A DNA stretch of 54,791 bases, from assembly GCA_934098295.1 (NCBI GenBank), contig CAKONV010000013.1, forward strand, positions 1 through 54,791, written 5' to 3'. The number at the start of each line of letters is the position of its first letter. Position 1 is the first letter of the stretch. The notes beneath the pieces are model-generated. The model did no database searches, had not been told where the DNA came from, and worked only from the letters and a program-made list of their open reading frames with translations. This document shows, piece after piece, positions 25,516 to 33,687 of the stretch. Source of the DNA: an uncultured Bacilli bacterium. Its GTDB lineage: Bacteria; Bacillota_I; Bacilli_A; ML615J-28; CAG-313. Made by a program: the position numbers and the translations under genes.

Positions 25516-25868
25516 GTTTCTATTCTTCCCCCTTGATAAAAAATATTTAAAATAATATTATTTTGGTTTTCTATCAATTCTACACTAAAGTCAGGATATT
25601 CAGTAAATTTATATATTTTTTCTTTCCACACACCATGATATATTTTTTCTACATTTTTGTTATAATTAAATGGATCTGCTGAAAATAATTCATAATTATT
25701 TTGGATGAATATTATGTATTCCATTTGTTGAATATTTTGTTTATACATTCTTTTGTTTTGAACAATTAAACAACAGAATAATATCGATATAATTCCAATT
25801 ATTGCCACAACAATTAAACTCTCAAATATCGTAAATCCCCTTTTACATTTATTTATTAACTGAAGCAT
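25485..25868 (-). CDS. Type IV prepilin-like minor pilin
   Basis: The 127-residue product has MLQLINKCKRG followed by FTIFESLIVVAIIGIISI, a prepilin signal with Glu at +5. The globular part carries Tyr/Phe-rich beta strands. It resembles minor pilins of the ComGD/GF type in size. It overlaps the upstream gene by 20 bases and the downstream gene by 31, so translation is tightly coupled. Confidence 0.85.
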   Translation of the reverse strand: MLQLINKCKRGFTIFESLIVVAIIGIISILFCCLIVQNKRMYKQNIQQMEYIIFIQNNYELFSADPFNYNKNVEKIYHGVWKEKIYKFTEYPDFSVELIENQNNIILNIFYQGGRIETWQRSTKKEV

Positions 25869-26652
25869 AAACTATTTTTCTTTCATCAAAATTTCTTAAT
25901 TTATCAATATGTTCAATAAATACAAAATTCAAGTTTGGCCACTTTTCTGTGAATTTTATAAATTTTTTAAAATCAGAATCAATAATTATTTCATCGTATC
26001 TTTTATTCATTAATTCATAAACACAGCTAATTAATTGTTCAAAATTTTCTTCTTTTTCATCAATTAATAGATAATTGATTAAATTACTATTATCTATATC
26101 TAAAACACGTAGATGTTCGTTATCCCATTGAATTAATAAGACCCTTTTTTTAAAAAAATAATTTTTGTGTTTAGTTAAAAATTTTTGACAAATATTAAAA
26201 TCAAAATCTATGAATACCTTTTGATTATTGATAAATTCAAAATTTTCCTTGATTAATTGCATTTTTTTCTTTGGTAGAAATTTTCCAAAATATAACTTTT
26301 GTTTAGTACCAAAATTTGAAATGCATAATTCTACTTCGAATCTAGAAGAATAATTAGGGTATAACTCTTCTATCTTCTTTTTTAAATCAACTTTATTGTT
26401 AATTACATCGGTTGAATGATTAATAATTTCTACAAAAACGTCATTACTTATATACGTTATTAATATCTTTGATTTTGCGTATTCAATCGTAATTGGGTAT
26501 TCATTAAGAAATAATTTTAACGATTTATAATCTTGAAAAGTTTTATATATTTCACGATCAATTATTTTCAAATTATTTTTTATCCTTAAATATTGTACAC
26601 ACAAACCAAAATTTTTTTGAACGTCATAAATTTTAACCATCACGTATTTCAT
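25849..26652 (-). CDS. Unknown protein of the pilus operon, possibly PilM-like
   Basis: The 267-residue protein has no signal peptide or membrane helix. Its C-terminal half contains a strand-turn-strand segment (VLLIQWDNEHLRVLDIDNS) and alternating helices and strands that vaguely recall the actin-like fold of PilM, which in type IV pilus systems links the platform to the periplasm or wall. I see no clear ATP-binding motifs. The ATG has GGAGTAG at good distance and overlaps the upstream prepilin gene by 20 bases. The assignment is tentative; ComG operons have no such gene. Confidence 0.55.
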   Translation of the reverse strand: MKYVMVKIYDVQKNFGLCVQYLRIKNNLKIIDREIYKTFQDYKSLKLFLNEYPITIEYAKSKILITYISNDVFVEIINHSTDVINNKVDLKKKIEELYPNYSSRFEVELCISNFGTKQKLYFGKFLPKKKMQLIKENFEFINNQKVFIDFDFNICQKFLTKHKNYFFKKRVLLIQWDNEHLRVLDIDNSNLINYLLIDEKEENFEQLISCVYELMNKRYDEIIIDSDFKKFIKFTEKWPNLNFVFIEHIDKLRNFDERKIVYASVNK

Positions 26653-27049
26653 ATAGTCTACTCCTAAAAATCATTTTTACAAGTCTGTCATTTATGTCAA
26701 ATGATAATACAATAAAATTTTTGTTTATTTCTATCCCCTTAAAAATCACTTTATACTCAATTTCGTTAATTTTACAATTATTATTAATTAATAATTTTAT
26801 TTCTACCCTTTCATTTATTAAGGTGCAATCTTCATCATCTATTAAATACACCATTGAATCTTCATTTGCAAATGTTTTTTCTAACGAGGTAATAAATGAT
26901 AATTCATTACTAATAACTTCAAAATTTACATAACCTTCATTACCCATAATAATTGCTTTTCTTATCAATATTGTTAGGGGAATTATTATAACTGACAAAA
27001 TTGCTACTACTACTAAAGTTTCAATTAATGTAAATCCATTTTTTAACAT
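26633..27049 (-). CDS. Type IV prepilin-like minor pilin, first gene of the operon
   Basis: The 138-residue product starts MLKNG followed by FTLIETLVVVAILSVIII, a very short class III leader with Glu at +5. The remainder is beta-rich with an LIDDEDC segment. GAGGTGAT lies before the ATG. It opens the operon just after the terminator of the unknown gene upstream; TAATAT about 30 bases before the ATG may be its -10. Being first, it may be a minor pilin that primes assembly, as first-in-operon minor pilins do elsewhere. Confidence 0.85.
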   Translation of the reverse strand: MLKNGFTLIETLVVVAILSVIIIPLTILIRKAIIMGNEGYVNFEVISNELSFITSLEKTFANEDSMVYLIDDEDCTLINERVEIKLLINNNCKINEIEYKVIFKGIEINKNFIVLSFDINDRLVKMIFRSRLYEIRDG

Positions 27050-27076
27050 CTTTTATCACCTCAATTAATATTACAA

Positions 27077-27111
27077 TAAAAAAAGTTAAATTTCTTTTTC
27101 GAAATTTAACT
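27077..27111 (-). terminator. Terminator between the 97-residue gene and the pilus operon
   Basis: GTTAAATTTC (27085-27094) pairs with GAAATTTAAC (27101-27110). On the minus strand the hairpin is followed by a run of seven T, a good intrinsic terminator. Confidence 0.85.
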
Positions 27112-27133
27112 AATATTTTTATAATTAATTTAA

Positions 27134-27427
27134 TTAATGCATCATTTCTAACTTTTTTTGTTCAATTTTTTGTATTACCATCATCGGATTTAGATATCCA
27201 TAAGTTTTCAACATCTCTTGATTATTTAAAATATAAATTAATTGAGGATAAACAGAATTTTTGTTTATCTCAACTTGATTTATAATAGCAATATCAATGT
27301 AACTTGACAAATGTTTTTTTAAAATAGACTCCCAAATTTTTGAAATTGTACTGACTGGACATATGCAAACTAATAATTCATTTTTATTATTATATTTAGA
27401 TTTTATCATTTTTTGGTATTTCTTCAT
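27134..27427 (-). CDS. Hypothetical protein, 97 residues
   Basis: No family is recognised. The protein begins with Lys-rich residues, then a hydrophobic strand (LLVCICPVSTISK), a helix, a second strand (IDIAIINQVEI) and a C-terminal helix with Met and Gln. An alpha/beta cytoplasmic protein is likely. AAGGAAGG precedes the ATG. TATAAT lies about 30 bases upstream and a strong terminator follows, so it is a single-gene unit between the pilus operon and tmcAL. Confidence 0.6.
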   Translation of the reverse strand: MKKYQKMIKSKYNNKNELLVCICPVSTISKIWESILKKHLSSYIDIAIINQVEINKNSVYPQLIYILNNQEMLKTYGYLNPMMVIQKIEQKKLEMMH

Positions 27428-27467
27428 ATTTACACCCTTCCTTTTAATATATTATAACATTCTTTAT

Positions 27468-27496
27468 TTGCAAAAAATGCAAAATTAGAGTATAAT
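27468..27496 (+). promoter_or_regulatory. Sigma-A promoter of tmcAL
   Basis: TTGCAA (27468-27473), a 17-base spacer and TATAAT (27491-27496). The -35 is part of an inverted repeat TTTGCA-AAAAA-TGCAAA (27467-27483) that could also be an operator for the divergent genes. The leader would be about 80 nucleotides. Confidence 0.7.
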
Positions 27497-27540
27497 TATA
27501 TAAGTAATAATTGATAATTACTATAATAATTGTTTTAATA

Positions 27541-27581
27541 GAAAGGAATTTGGTACATCACCAGTACTAATAAAAGTTTGT
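27541..27581 (+). promoter_or_regulatory. tmcAL leader: hairpin between ribosome binding site and start codon
   Basis: The only purine-rich site (GAAAGGA, 27541-27547) is about 35 bases before the ATG. Between them TTGGTAC and GTACTAA arms can pair around the loop ATCACCA, and the ATG follows about ten bases after the hairpin. Folding would bring site and start to near-normal spacing. Confidence 0.35.
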
Positions 27582-28712
27582 ATGGAAATAATAGGCGTTA
27601 TTATGGAAACCAATCCTCTTCATAATGGACATCTTTTTCTTCTTAATCAAATTAAGAAAAACTTTAATCCTGATATAATTATTGCCATAACTTCAACTTC
27701 TTTCACAATGCGTGGAGAAATATCAGTTATCAATAAATTCGATAAAACTAGATATCTATTACAAGCGGGATGCAATTTGGTATTTGAATTGCCTACAATA
27801 TTAGCTGTCCAAAGTGGTGACTATTTTGCTAGTAATGCTGTTAATATACTATCAAAAATAGGAGTCACCAGAATTGTTTGCGGATGTGAAGATGTTAATA
27901 TTCATAATTTTGAATCTCTTTATGAAATTTGTTCACAAGAATATTTCAAAAATACGTTTAAACAAATGTTAGAGAAAAGAAAATCCTATAAACAGGCTTT
28001 TACTGATACTTTGATGCAACTGAATATTAACAAAAAAGAGATTGAATTGTATAACTCGCCTAATTTTACTCTTGCTTTTCAATATTTTTCATATATTAAA
28101 AAGAATAATTTAAAAATCGAATTAAGCCTTATTTCTAGAAATGCCGATTATTATCAATCAGCTACTTTAATTAGAGAATCTATTAAACGTAAGTTAGACA
28201 CAAGTGGTTATTTACCTTTTCCAGAAAACATTGTTGATTTGCAAAAAGCTGAAAGTAGGCTAATGAAAATAATAAATTATAAATATCAAATATTAAATGA
28301 TTATTATGACATTGAAGGAATAAATAAATTTATTGCTAAAAACGCTGATTTTTATTCTAACTTTGATAATTTTCTAACTAGTTTAAATAATAAAAAATAT
28401 AGTTATTCCTTGCTTAGAAGAAATATCATCTATAATTTACTTAATATAAAAGAATTAAAAAAAGAAATTTCTTATTTTAGAATTTTAGGCAGTGATACTT
28501 TAGGATTTAATTATTTAAAAGGATTAAATACGGAAATAAAAAAACAAATTTTTTCTGGATATGCTGAAAAAACACCAACTAGTGATGTTGAACAAATCAA
28601 ACAATTTGAGCTCAAAGCAACTAAATTGTATAGTATTATCACAAATGATAAAAATCTAATATATAATGAATATCAATTACCAATTAAGAAAGGAGACAAA
28701 AATGACAATTGA
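27582..28712 (+). CDS. tmcAL: tRNA(Met) cytidine acetate ligase TmcAL (YlbM)
   Basis: The 376-residue enzyme makes N4-acetylcytidine at the wobble position of elongator tRNA-Met using acetate and ATP. The nucleotidyltransferase-like N terminus has the HNGH motif at residues 14-17, followed by SFTMRGEISVINKFDKT and VFELPTILAVQSGDYFA. The TGA stop (28710-28712) lies within the start of the mrp-like gene, an 11-base overlap, and shows that TGA is a stop here. Length is slightly under B. subtilis YlbM. Confidence 0.93.
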   Translation: MEIIGVIMETNPLHNGHLFLLNQIKKNFNPDIIIAITSTSFTMRGEISVINKFDKTRYLLQAGCNLVFELPTILAVQSGDYFASNAVNILSKIGVTRIVCGCEDVNIHNFESLYEICSQEYFKNTFKQMLEKRKSYKQAFTDTLMQLNINKKEIELYNSPNFTLAFQYFSYIKKNNLKIELSLISRNADYYQSATLIRESIKRKLDTSGYLPFPENIVDLQKAESRLMKIINYKYQILNDYYDIEGINKFIAKNADFYSNFDNFLTSLNNKKYSYSLLRRNIIYNLLNIKELKKEISYFRILGSDTLGFNYLKGLNTEIKKQIFSGYAEKTPTSDVEQIKQFELKATKLYSIITNDKNLIYNEYQLPIKKGDKNDN

Positions 28713-29715
28713 AGAATTAAGAACAAAACTTGAAGATATTATTGATCCTACTCTAGGCATTACCCTAAAAGAAAGTGATGGCATAAAACATTTGGGTTAC
28801 GATAAAGAAAATGATGTTGTAACAATGATTTTAAGCATTGGTAAACTTGGTGGCGATAATGAAACTTTATTACGAAGAAATGTTGCTAGAGTTGTCAAAA
28901 TTGATTGTAAATTTAAAGGCCTTCGTCTACAAGTTGAAGAATCAAAAATTTATGGAAGCATTACAAAAAAGAAAGTAAACTTTATAGGTGTAGTTAGTGG
29001 TAAAGGCGGAGTTGGAAAAAGCAGTGTGGCTGCTAATATTGCCTATCGTCTAATGAAAAAGGGATTGCACGTTGGAATTATTGATGCTGATATCTATGGT
29101 TCTAGTATTCCAACTATCTTAGAAGTTCCTCACCGCACACCTTCTTATAATGAAGAAAAAAAGATTTTACCTATTGAAAAAGATGGTATTGAAATTATTT
29201 CAACTGAATTTTTTACTGATGAAAGTCAACCAGTAATTTGGAGAGGTGGTATGCTAAATAGCATGTTGAGTCACTTCTTCTATGACATTAAATGGCATGA
29301 TGATACAAAATTTGTAATCATCGATTTCCCACCAGGAACTGGTGATGTTAGCTTAGATATAAAAAACATTGTTCCTCAAACAAAAATGTTACTCGTAACA
29401 ACACCTCATCCATCTGCTAGTCATGTTGCCGTAAAAGCTGGATTTGCTTTAAAAACACTTGGTCATGAATTATTAGGTGTAATCGAAAATATGTCTTATT
29501 TTATAAATCCCTTAAATCAGGAAAAAGAATATATTTTTGGTACTGGTGGTGGTGAAAAAGTAGCTGAAGACTTAGATACTGAGCTTATAGCAAAAATACC
29601 AATTGCTCAACCAAAATACCATCAAGATATTTTTGAAATTGATGAAGAGAATGGAAAAATTTTTGATATGATAGCAGATTTTATCATTTACAAATGCAAT
29701 GATAATGAAAATTAA
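28702..29715 (+). CDS. Mrp/NBP35 family ATP-binding iron-sulfur carrier protein
   Basis: The 337-residue product carries an N-terminal MIP18-like domain (about 1-85) and a P-loop domain with the deviant Walker A SGKGGVGKSS (about 99-108) and DFPPGTGDVSLDI. Family members bind and transfer Fe-S clusters in an ATP-dependent way. The start is the ATG after AAAGGAGA. I do not see the C-terminal CxxC pair found in many Mrp proteins: only one Cys (YKCNDN) lies near the end, so cluster binding may differ. It is cotranscribed with tmcAL. Confidence 0.9.
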   Translation: MTIEELRTKLEDIIDPTLGITLKESDGIKHLGYDKENDVVTMILSIGKLGGDNETLLRRNVARVVKIDCKFKGLRLQVEESKIYGSITKKKVNFIGVVSGKGGVGKSSVAANIAYRLMKKGLHVGIIDADIYGSSIPTILEVPHRTPSYNEEKKILPIEKDGIEIISTEFFTDESQPVIWRGGMLNSMLSHFFYDIKWHDDTKFVIIDFPPGTGDVSLDIKNIVPQTKMLLVTTPHPSASHVAVKAGFALKTLGHELLGVIENMSYFINPLNQEKEYIFGTGGGEKVAEDLDTELIAKIPIAQPKYHQDIFEIDEENGKIFDMIADFIIYKCNDNEN

Positions 29716-29724
29716 AATGTATAC

Positions 29725-29759
29725 AAAAAAAGTGGTTAGATCAAAAACCACTTTTTTTT
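29725..29759. terminator. Bidirectional terminator between convergent mrp-like and DUF3006 genes
   Basis: AGTGGTT (29731-29737) pairs with AACCACT (29746-29752), flanked by A and T runs. It reaches into the stop codon of the minus-strand gene. Confidence 0.85.
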
Positions 29760-29991
29760 ACTTAGCTAAAAGTTTTTCTATAGCTTTTTTTATTTCTTCT
29801 TTTTTGTCATCAGTATCTGGATCTATAGAAATTTTGCCATTATCAATAATTATAAAATCATCAACTTCAATATTAGTTGGAAGTAACTCCAAAGGAACTA
29901 CATACGCAGAATGATTTTCTAATCTAATCAATGCGTTTTTTTCATTAGTTTCTTGATTACAAGAAATTTGTTCAACAAAGCCTTTTAACAT
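29758..29991 (-). CDS. DUF3006-like small protein
   Basis: The product is 77 residues from the ATG (MLKGFVEQI); an in-frame GTG six codons upstream overlaps the previous gene and is less likely. The pattern of a beta-rich start, ALIRLENHSAYVVPLELLP, a VDDFIII strand and a Lys/Glu-rich helical end resembles DUF3006. The biochemical role is unknown. It begins one base after the DUF1292 stop. Confidence 0.65.
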   Translation of the reverse strand: MLKGFVEQISCNQETNEKNALIRLENHSAYVVPLELLPTNIEVDDFIIIDNGKISIDPDTDDKKEEIKKAIEKLLAK

Positions 29992-29992
29992 C

Positions 29993-30295
29993 TTAATTGT
30001 TATTTTCACTTTCAGATGCTAATTGATCTTCATAAAAACTATCAACGACATCATTTATTAAATCATACTCTTCATCAGATTCTAAAGGATACAAATCGCC
30101 TACTCCGCCTTCTTTTTCAATGTATGAATAAGCAAATAAATCCATATTTTCTTCACTATCATCTTCATCAACAGGATAAAAAACAACATAATTTTTACCA
30201 GTCTCTTCATGATTATAAGTAAATAAGATTTCACATTGTCTTTCCTTACCTTCATCATCTATAATAACAATACGATTGTTTTCATTTTGTTCCAT
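29993..30295 (-). CDS. DUF1292 protein (YrzB-like)
   Basis: The 100-residue acidic protein has the DUF1292 hallmark: a short N-terminal strand (RIVIIDDEGKE), a YVVFYPVDED segment, FAYSYIEKEGG, and an end rich in Asp and Glu. B. subtilis has the same gene (yrzB) after ruvX near alaS, so this cluster order is conserved. Function is unknown. AAAGGAG precedes the ATG. Confidence 0.85.
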   Translation of the reverse strand: MEQNENNRIVIIDDEGKERQCEILFTYNHEETGKNYVVFYPVDEDDSEENMDLFAYSYIEKEGGVGDLYPLESDEEYDLINDVVDSFYEDQLASESENNN

Positions 30296-30321
30296 ATAAT
30301 TTTACTCCTTTCTTTTTATTT

Positions 30322-30738
30322 TTATCTTATACTATCTAAATATGATTGTAAAATTAAAGTAGCGGCCAAAGAATCGACTACTTTTTTTCTTTTATTTCTA
30401 CTAACATCAGCAGCAATCATAATTTTTTGAACCTCAACTGTTGTCAATCTCTCATCATATAAAATAACTTCTATATTTTTTTTATCTTCTAACATCTTTT
30501 TAAAAGTCAAAACATATTCACCTTGAGGTCCTATCGTTCCATTCATATTTAATGGATATCCCATAACTATTTTATCAGGTTTTTTTTCATCAATAATTTT
30601 TGAAACTTCTTCTAGACATCCATCTAAATCTTTTTCAAAAAATCTAATTGTATGTAATGAAGTAGCAATCATTCCTAATGAATCGCTTACGGCAACGCCA
30701 CAAGTTCTATTTCCCAAATCTAAGCCAATATACTTCAT
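30322..30738 (-). CDS. ruvX: Putative pre-16S rRNA nuclease RuvX (YqgF/YrrK)
   Basis: The 138-residue RNase H-fold protein shows MKYIGLDLGNRTCGVAVSD at the start, MGYPLNMNGT in the middle and the DERLTTVEVQ motif, plus an Asp near the end (VVDSLAAT), the expected acidic residues of the active site. YqgF is implicated in 16S rRNA 5' maturation. Its ATG overlaps the alaS stop by one base. In B. subtilis the ireB/yrzL gene sits between alaS and ruvX; here it is absent. Confidence 0.95.
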   Translation of the reverse strand: MKYIGLDLGNRTCGVAVSDSLGMIATSLHTIRFFEKDLDGCLEEVSKIIDEKKPDKIVMGYPLNMNGTIGPQGEYVLTFKKMLEDKKNIEVILYDERLTTVEVQKIMIAADVSRNKRKKVVDSLAATLILQSYLDSIR

Positions 30739-33440
30739 TATTTACAAAGTTCCTTAACTTTTTCAATTGCTACACTAACTTTATTTACATCTTTACCACC
30801 AGCTTGGGCAAAATCTTGTTTTCCGCCCCCTGATCCACCTGTAATTAAAGCAGCTTCTTTTACTAATTTTCCGCAATTAAAATCAGAATTTTTTGATTTC
30901 GCAATAAAAATGACTTTTGAGTTATTAATAACATTTGCAAAGAAAACAAGACCACTATTAATTTCAGCTGTGATTTTATCAACAATATCTTTTAACACAT
31001 CAACATTTACATTTTCAACTTTTTCAACTATAATTGAATTATTATTGACAGTATAAGCCTTACTCAAAAATTCTTTATAATCTGAAGAATTTTTATTTCT
31101 ATATTTATTGTCATAATCCTTTTCAACATCTTTCAAAGTTCTTCTTGCTTCTTCCAAAGATTTTCTATATGCTATAATATCTCTATACGAACCAACTAAT
31201 GTTGGTATGGAAATATTAACCTTTGTTACATCTAGTCCTTCTCTTTGGGCCTTTTCATAAATTTCATTTATTTTATTAATTATTATGATTAGTTCATTTT
31301 TAATTGGACTTACAATTGTAGATAGTTGTTCTAATAAATTTTCACCAGTTAATGCTTCTAATCTAAATATACCTGAACCTTTAGATTCAATAGAAACAAT
31401 GGCTAATTTCTTTATTTCAGATGTATTAGATACATGAGTACCACCACACAATTCTTTACTATAAGTCATATCGACTACACGAACTGTATCACCATATTTT
31501 TCACCAAACAATGCTTGGGCACCAGTTTTTTTAGCTTCATCAAGAGATAAAATTAATGTATTAACTGGATATGCTTCTTTAATTGCATCATTAGTTAATT
31601 CTTCTACTCTTAAAATTTCATCATTTGTAAGATTATTATAATTATTAAAATCAAATCGTAAACGTTCATCGGTAACTAGCGATCCGTGTTGAACAACATG
31701 ATTGCCTAATACTTTTCTTAAACTTTCATTAATTAAATGGGTAGCAGAGTGATTACAACAAACTTTAAAATGAAATTGACTATCGACAATGGCTGTAACT
31801 TTTTCATCTATTGTTAAATTTAAGTTATTATTAGAAATAACGTGTGCATGTTGACCATTAGGTAGTTTAAAAGTATTAACAACCTTTAAAGACTCTCCAT
31901 CAATAATTAAAGTACCTTGATCGCCTATTTGACCGCCCATTTCAGCATAAAAAGGAGTCTTTTCCAATACAATTATACATTCGCCTGTCGTTTTATTAAC
32001 CCTTTTGCCATCTTTAAATAATCCAATAATTTTACTATCTATTTCTAAATTATCATATCCAACATATGTAGATGTCTCATTAAATTTTAGATAATCTTCG
32101 TTTTGAATATTCATGGATTGTTCATCATTTCTAGCAGATCTAGCTCGTTGCTTTTGAGCCTCTAATTCTTTTTTAAAGCCATCAACATCAACTTTTAAAT
32201 TAGCTTCACTTGCCGTTTCTTCCGTCAACTCTAAAGGAAAACCGAAAGTATCATACAACAAAAAAGCATCTTTTCCAGAAATAACAGTTTCATTATTATT
32301 AATAGTAGTTTTAATGATTTCAGAAATCTTCTTTTCACCTTTTTCTAAAGTTTTTAAAAAGTTTTCTTCCTCTGTTTTAATAACCTTTTCGATAATTGGT
32401 TGCTTTTCAACTAAGTAGCCATAAAATTGCTTCATATTATCAACAACTACAGCAACTAATTTATAAACAAATGGTTCAGTTATTCCTAATTTTCTTCCAT
32501 ATCTTACTGCTCTTCTAAGAATCCTTCTTAATACATAGCCACGTCCTTCATTAGATAAGTTAGCACCATCAGCTACCGCAAAAGTTACGCTTCTAACGTG
32601 ATCAGCAATTACCCTAAAAGCCATCTTGTTATCTTCATATTTTTTACCAGTATAATTTTCAATAAATTTAATCAATGGTAAAAATAAATCAGTTTCATAG
32701 TTTGTTTCCGTTTCTTGGAAAATACAAGCTAAACGTTCTAAACCACTACCTGTATCAATATTTTTACTTGGAAGTTCTGGATAATCTTTACGATCTAATC
32801 CAATTACTGAATTAAATTGACTAAAAACTATATTCCAAATTTCAATATATCGATCATTATCCAAATCATCTTTTAATAATTTAATTCCCATTTTTTCAGG
32901 ATCATATTTTTCGCCACGATCATAGAAAATTTCTGTATCAGGCCCACATGGTCCTTCACCAATTTCCCAAAAATTGCCTTCTAAAGGAATTAAGTGGTCA
33001 TCGCTTACACCAACTTCAATCCATTTATCATGAGTAGCCTTGTCTTGTGGATAAAATGTTATATAAATTTTGTCCTTAGGAAAACCAAACCATTTTTCAT
33101 CAAATAGTAATTCTGATGCCCAAGTTATAACTTCATCACGGAAATAATCTCCAATTGAAAAATTTCCTAACATTTCAAAGAATGTATGATGACGAGAAGT
33201 TCGACCTACATTATCAATATCGTTAGTTCTGATTGATTTTTGAGCATTACACATACGCGGATTTTTAGGTTTTTCCCTACCATCAAAATATTTTTTTAGT
33301 GGTGCAACCCCAGCATTAATCCATAATAAAGTCGGGTCATCATGTGGTAATAAGGAAGCACTCTCAATAACCTCATGGCCTTTACTCTTAAAAAAAGTTA
33401 GCCACATTTGTCTAATTTCATATCCTTTTAATTTTTTCAT
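30738..33440 (-). CDS. alaS: Alanyl-tRNA synthetase
   Basis: The 900-residue enzyme charges tRNA-Ala and edits Ser and Gly mischarging. The class II catalytic domain begins KGYEIRQMWLTFFKSKGH, followed by the tRNA-binding region, the editing domain with HSATH and CGGTH zinc-binding motifs, and the DHHA1 C-terminal domain (GGSGGGKQDFAQAGG). The ATG at 33438-33440 is chosen because the ribosome binding site GGAGGAAAC overlaps the in-frame ATG four codons earlier. An alanine T-box leader controls it. Confidence 0.99.
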   Translation of the reverse strand: MKKLKGYEIRQMWLTFFKSKGHEVIESASLLPHDDPTLLWINAGVAPLKKYFDGREKPKNPRMCNAQKSIRTNDIDNVGRTSRHHTFFEMLGNFSIGDYFRDEVITWASELLFDEKWFGFPKDKIYITFYPQDKATHDKWIEVGVSDDHLIPLEGNFWEIGEGPCGPDTEIFYDRGEKYDPEKMGIKLLKDDLDNDRYIEIWNIVFSQFNSVIGLDRKDYPELPSKNIDTGSGLERLACIFQETETNYETDLFLPLIKFIENYTGKKYEDNKMAFRVIADHVRSVTFAVADGANLSNEGRGYVLRRILRRAVRYGRKLGITEPFVYKLVAVVVDNMKQFYGYLVEKQPIIEKVIKTEEENFLKTLEKGEKKISEIIKTTINNNETVISGKDAFLLYDTFGFPLELTEETASEANLKVDVDGFKKELEAQKQRARSARNDEQSMNIQNEDYLKFNETSTYVGYDNLEIDSKIIGLFKDGKRVNKTTGECIIVLEKTPFYAEMGGQIGDQGTLIIDGESLKVVNTFKLPNGQHAHVISNNNLNLTIDEKVTAIVDSQFHFKVCCNHSATHLINESLRKVLGNHVVQHGSLVTDERLRFDFNNYNNLTNDEILRVEELTNDAIKEAYPVNTLILSLDEAKKTGAQALFGEKYGDTVRVVDMTYSKELCGGTHVSNTSEIKKLAIVSIESKGSGIFRLEALTGENLLEQLSTIVSPIKNELIIIINKINEIYEKAQREGLDVTKVNISIPTLVGSYRDIIAYRKSLEEARRTLKDVEKDYDNKYRNKNSSDYKEFLSKAYTVNNNSIIVEKVENVNVDVLKDIVDKITAEINSGLVFFANVINNSKVIFIAKSKNSDFNCGKLVKEAALITGGSGGGKQDFAQAGGKDVNKVSVAIEKVKELCK

Positions 33441-33471
33441 TGTTTCCTCCATTTATTAATCTAAAATAAAA

Positions 33472-33675
33472 ATTCGTTCCTAAAAAAACTTTAGGAACGA
33501 ATTAATTTCGCGGTACCATCCTAATTTACATTAAATGTACACCTTTTAAAGTTTTAACGCTACAAGCGGAGATTATTAATCTCTCTAAAAAGGAGCTTCA
33601 ATAATCTAACTATTGACTTTTCAGCAACCAGTCTCTTTCTAAATAGTATCAATTATTTACTAATCTTTTATCATT
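33472..33675 (-). promoter_or_regulatory. T-box riboswitch leader of alaS, GCU (Ala) specifier
   Basis: On the minus strand the leader shows a Stem I with a GACTGGTTGCTG block, the specifier loop GAAGCTCC with codon GCU at 33594-33596, a stem III region (GAGATTAATAATCTC), the T-box AGGATGGTACCGCG (33509-33522) and a terminator whose arms are at 33472-33484 and 33490-33502. The specifier matches the downstream alaS gene. Uncharged tRNA-Ala would stabilise the antiterminator. I see no strong promoter before Stem I. Confidence 0.9.
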
Positions 33676-33687
33676 GATTTATTTATA

